DNA of 36,578 bases from Agrococcus beijingensis (GTDB lineage: Bacteria; Actinomycetota; Actinomycetes; Actinomycetales; Microbacteriaceae): the NCBI RefSeq assembly GCF_030758955.1, contig NZ_CP132360.1, positions 2,123,099-2,159,676 of the forward strand, in the 5' to 3' direction. The translations under genes and the position numbers were made by a program. Below are positions 34,990-36,578 of the stretch, piece after piece. Within the stretch, counting starts at the first letter, position 1, and each line of letters begins with the position of its first letter. A model generated the notes under the pieces. The model did not search any database. It was not told the origin of the DNA and saw only the letters and a program-made list of their open reading frames with translations.

Positions 34990-35016
34990 TGAGGCTCAGC
35001 GCCTGAGGCTCAGCGC
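34990..35016. repeat. Short direct repeat after the transporter gene
   Basis: TGAGGCTCAGCGC occurs twice (34990-35002 and 35004-35016), and each copy contains a small palindrome. It may be a weak terminator region between convergent genes. Confidence 0.5.
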
Positions 35017-35032
35017 TCCGGCGTGGAGTGGC

Positions 35033-35434
35033 TCAGCTCTCGGGCGTGAAGTTCAGCGCGAGCGAGTTCATGCAGTAGCGGTCGCCGGTGGGCGTCTGCG
35101 GGGCGTCGTCGAAGATGTGGCCCAGATGGCTGCCGCACTTCGCGCAGCGCACCTCGGTGCGCACCATGCCCAGCGTGCGGTCCTCGATGAGCTCCACCGC
35201 GTCCTCGCGGACGGTCTCGTAGAAGCTCGGCCAGCCGCAGCCGGCGTCGAACTTCGTCTCGTCGCGGAACAGCTCGTTGCCGCACGCGCCGCAGGTGTAG
35301 ACGCCCTGGCGCGCCTCGTCGAGCAGCGCGCCCGTCCACGGGCGCTCGGTGCCCGCCTCGCGGAGCACGCGGAAGGCTTCGGGGGAGAGCGTCTCGCGCC
35401 ACTCGGCGTCGGAGCGCTGGATTCGATCGGTCAT
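35033..35434 (-). CDS. msrB: Peptide-methionine (R)-S-oxide reductase MsrB
   Basis: This 133-residue enzyme reduces methionine R-sulfoxide in proteins. The zinc cysteines are present (Cys48, Cys51 in YTCGACG; Cys97, Cys100 in VRCAKCG), as are the GCGWPSFY segment (Cys66), the HLGHIF motif and the catalytic Cys121 in [10 protein letters not shown]. Length and motifs are normal for a free-standing MsrB with cytosolic location. The ATG at 35434 has TACCCT six bases upstream on the same strand, so it is leaderless. It is divergent from the DUF3263 gene. Confidence 0.95.
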   Translation of the reverse strand: MTDRIQRSDAEWRETLSPEAFRVLREAGTERPWTGALLDEARQGVYTCGACGNELFRDETKFDAGCGWPSFYETVREDAVELIEDRTLGMVRTEVRCAKCGSHLGHIFDDAPQTPTGDRYCMNSLALNFTPES

Positions 35435-35440
35435 GCCCCC

Positions 35441-35446
35441 AGGGTA
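35441..35446 (-). promoter_or_regulatory. -10 hexamer of msrB (leaderless)
   Basis: TACCCT on the minus strand, then GGGGGC, then ATG 35434. Confidence 0.6.
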
Positions 35447-35492
35447 CGCCGCCCCACGCGCGTTTCGCGGCGGGCGGAACCGCGCCCGGTCG

Positions 35493-35498
35493 TAGGAT
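35493..35498 (+). promoter_or_regulatory. -10 hexamer of the DUF3263 gene (leaderless)
   Basis: TAGGAT, then CGAACCC (seven bases), then ATG 35506. Confidence 0.6.
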
Positions 35499-35505
35499 CG
35501 AACCC

Positions 35506-35865
35506 ATGCCCAGCCAGCCCCGACCCCGCAGCACGGCCGACGCGGCGCCGGCAGCGGACGACGCGGCGCTGGCGTTCGCGGCCGCCGGATCGTCGACCGA
35601 GGCGCTGCCCGCGGCACCCCAGACGACGGATGCGGTGGGTCACGACCTCGCCGCAGCCCGCGAGGAGCGCATCCGCCGCGTGCTCGACTTCGAGGCGGGC
35701 TGGAGCAGCCACGGGGGCGCGAAGGCGCGCGCGATCCGGGCGGAGTTCGGCTGGTCGACGACCCGCTACTACCAGGTGCTCGACGGCCTGCTCGAGGCGC
35801 CCGCGGCCGTGCGCCACGACCCGATGCTCGTGCGTCGCCTGCTGCGCCTGCGCGAGGCACGATGA
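35506..35865 (+). CDS. DUF3263 family protein
   Basis: This 119-residue protein has a low-complexity Ala-rich N-terminus (about residues 1-50) and then the DUF3263 region: [40 protein letters not shown] and [15 protein letters not shown]. The conserved RYYQ segment and compact helices suggest a helix-turn-helix DNA- or protein-binding fold, but the role is not established. In Actinobacteria it commonly sits beside a LytR_C gene and a heat-shock gene, as here. The ATG follows TAGGAT. Its stop overlaps the next start (ATGA). Confidence 0.88.
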   Translation: MPSQPRPRSTADAAPAADDAALAFAAAGSSTEALPAAPQTTDAVGHDLAAAREERIRRVLDFEAGWSSHGGAKARAIRAEFGWSTTRYYQVLDGLLEAPAAVRHDPMLVRRLLRLREAR

Positions 35866-36416
35866 GCCCCACGCGTCGCGTCGGGGCGCACCGCTCCGTC
35901 ACGCGGCAGCGGATGCCGCGCTGGGTGATCCTGCTCTGCGCGCTCGGCGCGGTCGTGCTGCTCACGGTCGCCGGGCTGTTCCTGCTCGACCGCCTGCGGC
36001 CGCAGGCGCAGACGCCTTCGCCGGCGGCGCAGGAGGTCATCACCGACCCGAGCCTCGTCGACCCCGCGCTCGACGCCACGATCACCGTGCTCGACCAGTC
36101 GGGGGAGCCGGGCCTGGCCGCCGGCGTGGGCCAGGCCGCGGCCGACGCGGGCTGGCGCGTCATCGCGACCGGCGACGCGACCGGCGGCGACGCCGCGACC
36201 ACCATCGTCTGGTACGACAGCGAAGCGCTCGCGCCGGTCGCCCGCGGTCTCGCGCAGGGGCTCGGCGTGGGCGAGGCGCGGCTCTCCGACGGTCGGCTCT
36301 CGGGCACGCCGATCACGATCGTGCTCGGCGCGGATGCGGTGGGCGTGGCACCCAGCGTCGCTCCCGACCCCGACGGCGGGCTCGAGAGCGCGACGCCGGA
36401 GGCGCCCGCGCCCTGA
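35862..36416 (+). CDS. LytR C-terminal domain protein, membrane-anchored
   Basis: This 184-residue protein has a basic N-terminus, one membrane span (about residues 20-42), a Pro/Gln-rich linker and an extracytoplasmic LytR_C domain (PF13399; about 68-160: [18 protein letters not shown], then [14 protein letters not shown], then TPITIVLG). It lacks the LytR-CpsA-Psr catalytic domain, so it is a stand-alone cell-envelope accessory rather than a ligase. It is coupled to the DUF3263 gene. Its last codons are part of a 33-bp direct duplication that continues past the stop. Function in wall assembly is inference. Confidence 0.85.
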   Translation: MSPTRRVGAHRSVTRQRMPRWVILLCALGAVVLLTVAGLFLLDRLRPQAQTPSPAAQEVITDPSLVDPALDATITVLDQSGEPGLAAGVGQAAADAGWRVIATGDATGGDAATTIVWYDSEALAPVARGLAQGLGVGEARLSDGRLSGTPITIVLGADAVGVAPSVAPDPDGGLESATPEAPAP

Positions 36417-36463
36417 GCGGCCGCGACGCCGGAGGCGCCCGCGCCCTGAGCGGCCGCGACGCC
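36391..36463. repeat. 33-bp tandem duplication across the LytR_C stop codon
   Basis: Two identical 33-bp units start at 36391 and 36424 (CGACGCCGGAGGCGCCCGCG and on), with a third partial start at 36457. The first copy encodes the last residues and TGA stop of the LytR_C gene; the second repeats both after it. This is a recent slippage or unequal-crossover event that did not change the protein. Confidence 0.9.
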
Positions 36464-36476
36464 CGGCGGGCAGCGG

Positions 36477-36503
36477 CTTGCACTCGCATGGGCAGAGTGC
36501 CAG
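36477..36503 (+). promoter_or_regulatory. CIRCE operator 1 (HrcA site)
   Basis: CTTGCACTC-N9-GAGTGCCAG matches the CIRCE form TTAGCACTC-N9-GAGTGCTAA in the GCACTC/GAGTGC core with the exact nine-base spacing. Confidence 0.85.
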
Positions 36504-36511
36504 ACTTGGGT

Positions 36512-36540
36512 ACTGGCACTCCCTTCGTCGGAGTGCCAGT
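36512..36540 (+). promoter_or_regulatory. CIRCE operator 2 (HrcA site)
   Basis: ACTGGCACTC-N9-GAGTGCCAGT is a perfect 10-bp inverted repeat with nine-base spacing, centred 36 bases after the first. The ribosome site AGGAGGGA at 36561-36568 points to a start at or just past the window edge, probably groEL. Confidence 0.9.
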
Positions 36541-36578
36541 TTGAACGTCCACAGACGTCCAGGAGGGACGAACTGCAA

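Overview
The window is very GC-rich actinobacterial chromosomal DNA. A mycothiol synthase gene, a CarD regulator, a fused IspDF enzyme, a SenX3/RegX3-type two-component pair, a DUF3263 protein next to a LytR_C protein, and CIRCE operators at the right edge all fit Actinomycetota. Gene order and many leaderless starts suggest Micrococcales, probably Microbacteriaceae (an Agrococcus-like genus is my guess, from memory of such genomes, not from a search). I see no phage, insertion sequence, CRISPR array or origin. Most of the window is core chromosome.

Layout. 1-400: a 77-bp tandem hairpin array. 501-6170: a membrane protein, an asparaginase II-type protein (-), an operon with an ECF sigma factor between two different O6-alkylguanine-DNA alkyltransferases (-), a histidine phosphatase plus GlcD-like FAD oxidase operon (+) and an FKBP prolyl isomerase (-). 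6275-8063: an OsmC protein, a 37-residue peptide with a duplicated Asp-rich motif, an unknown membrane protein and a lipoprotein. 8064-8662: a long gap ending in a Pho box. 8663-12685: pstSCAB. 12923-17678 (-): orphan regulator, mshD, ppk1 and a NUDIX/histidine-phosphatase fusion in one operon. 17787-19869: two small membrane proteins, a nitrobindin-like protein and a YgfZ-type protein. 19880-24290: methyltransferase, gpmA, phoU, senX3 and regX3. 24318-29275: lipoprotein, a second copy of the hairpin element, carD, ispDF, cysS and rlmB. 29279-33788: a DUF4032 kinase-like protein, an orphan sugar ABC ATPase and two related thiol-disulfide proteins. 33792-36578: tRNA-Thr, a 49-residue ORF, a YdcZ-type transporter, msrB, DUF3263, LytR_C, and two CIRCE operators for a heat-shock gene lying past the edge.

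How it works together. The middle of the window is a phosphate economy region: high-affinity uptake (PstSCAB), its sensor and regulator (SenX3/RegX3, PhoU), storage (Ppk1), cleanup (NUDIX fusion) and glycolytic phosphoglycerate mutase. GTTCACC-type 11-bp direct repeats upstream of pstS, and a related pair in the phoU-senX3 gap, are the likely RegX3/PhoP sites. Several other genes deal with alkylation, peroxide, thiol or methionine damage (two alkyltransferases, OsmC, MshD, MsrB, DsbA-like pair).

The most unusual signals are: the hairpin array and its diverged copy at about 24.9 kb, whose stems carry compensating base changes; the small peptide with the DDDFIIMG duplication; the alkyltransferase-sigma-alkyltransferase operon; and at least a dozen genes whose start codon lies 6-8 bases after a TANNNT -10 hexamer, indicating leaderless transcription and fixing several start codons.
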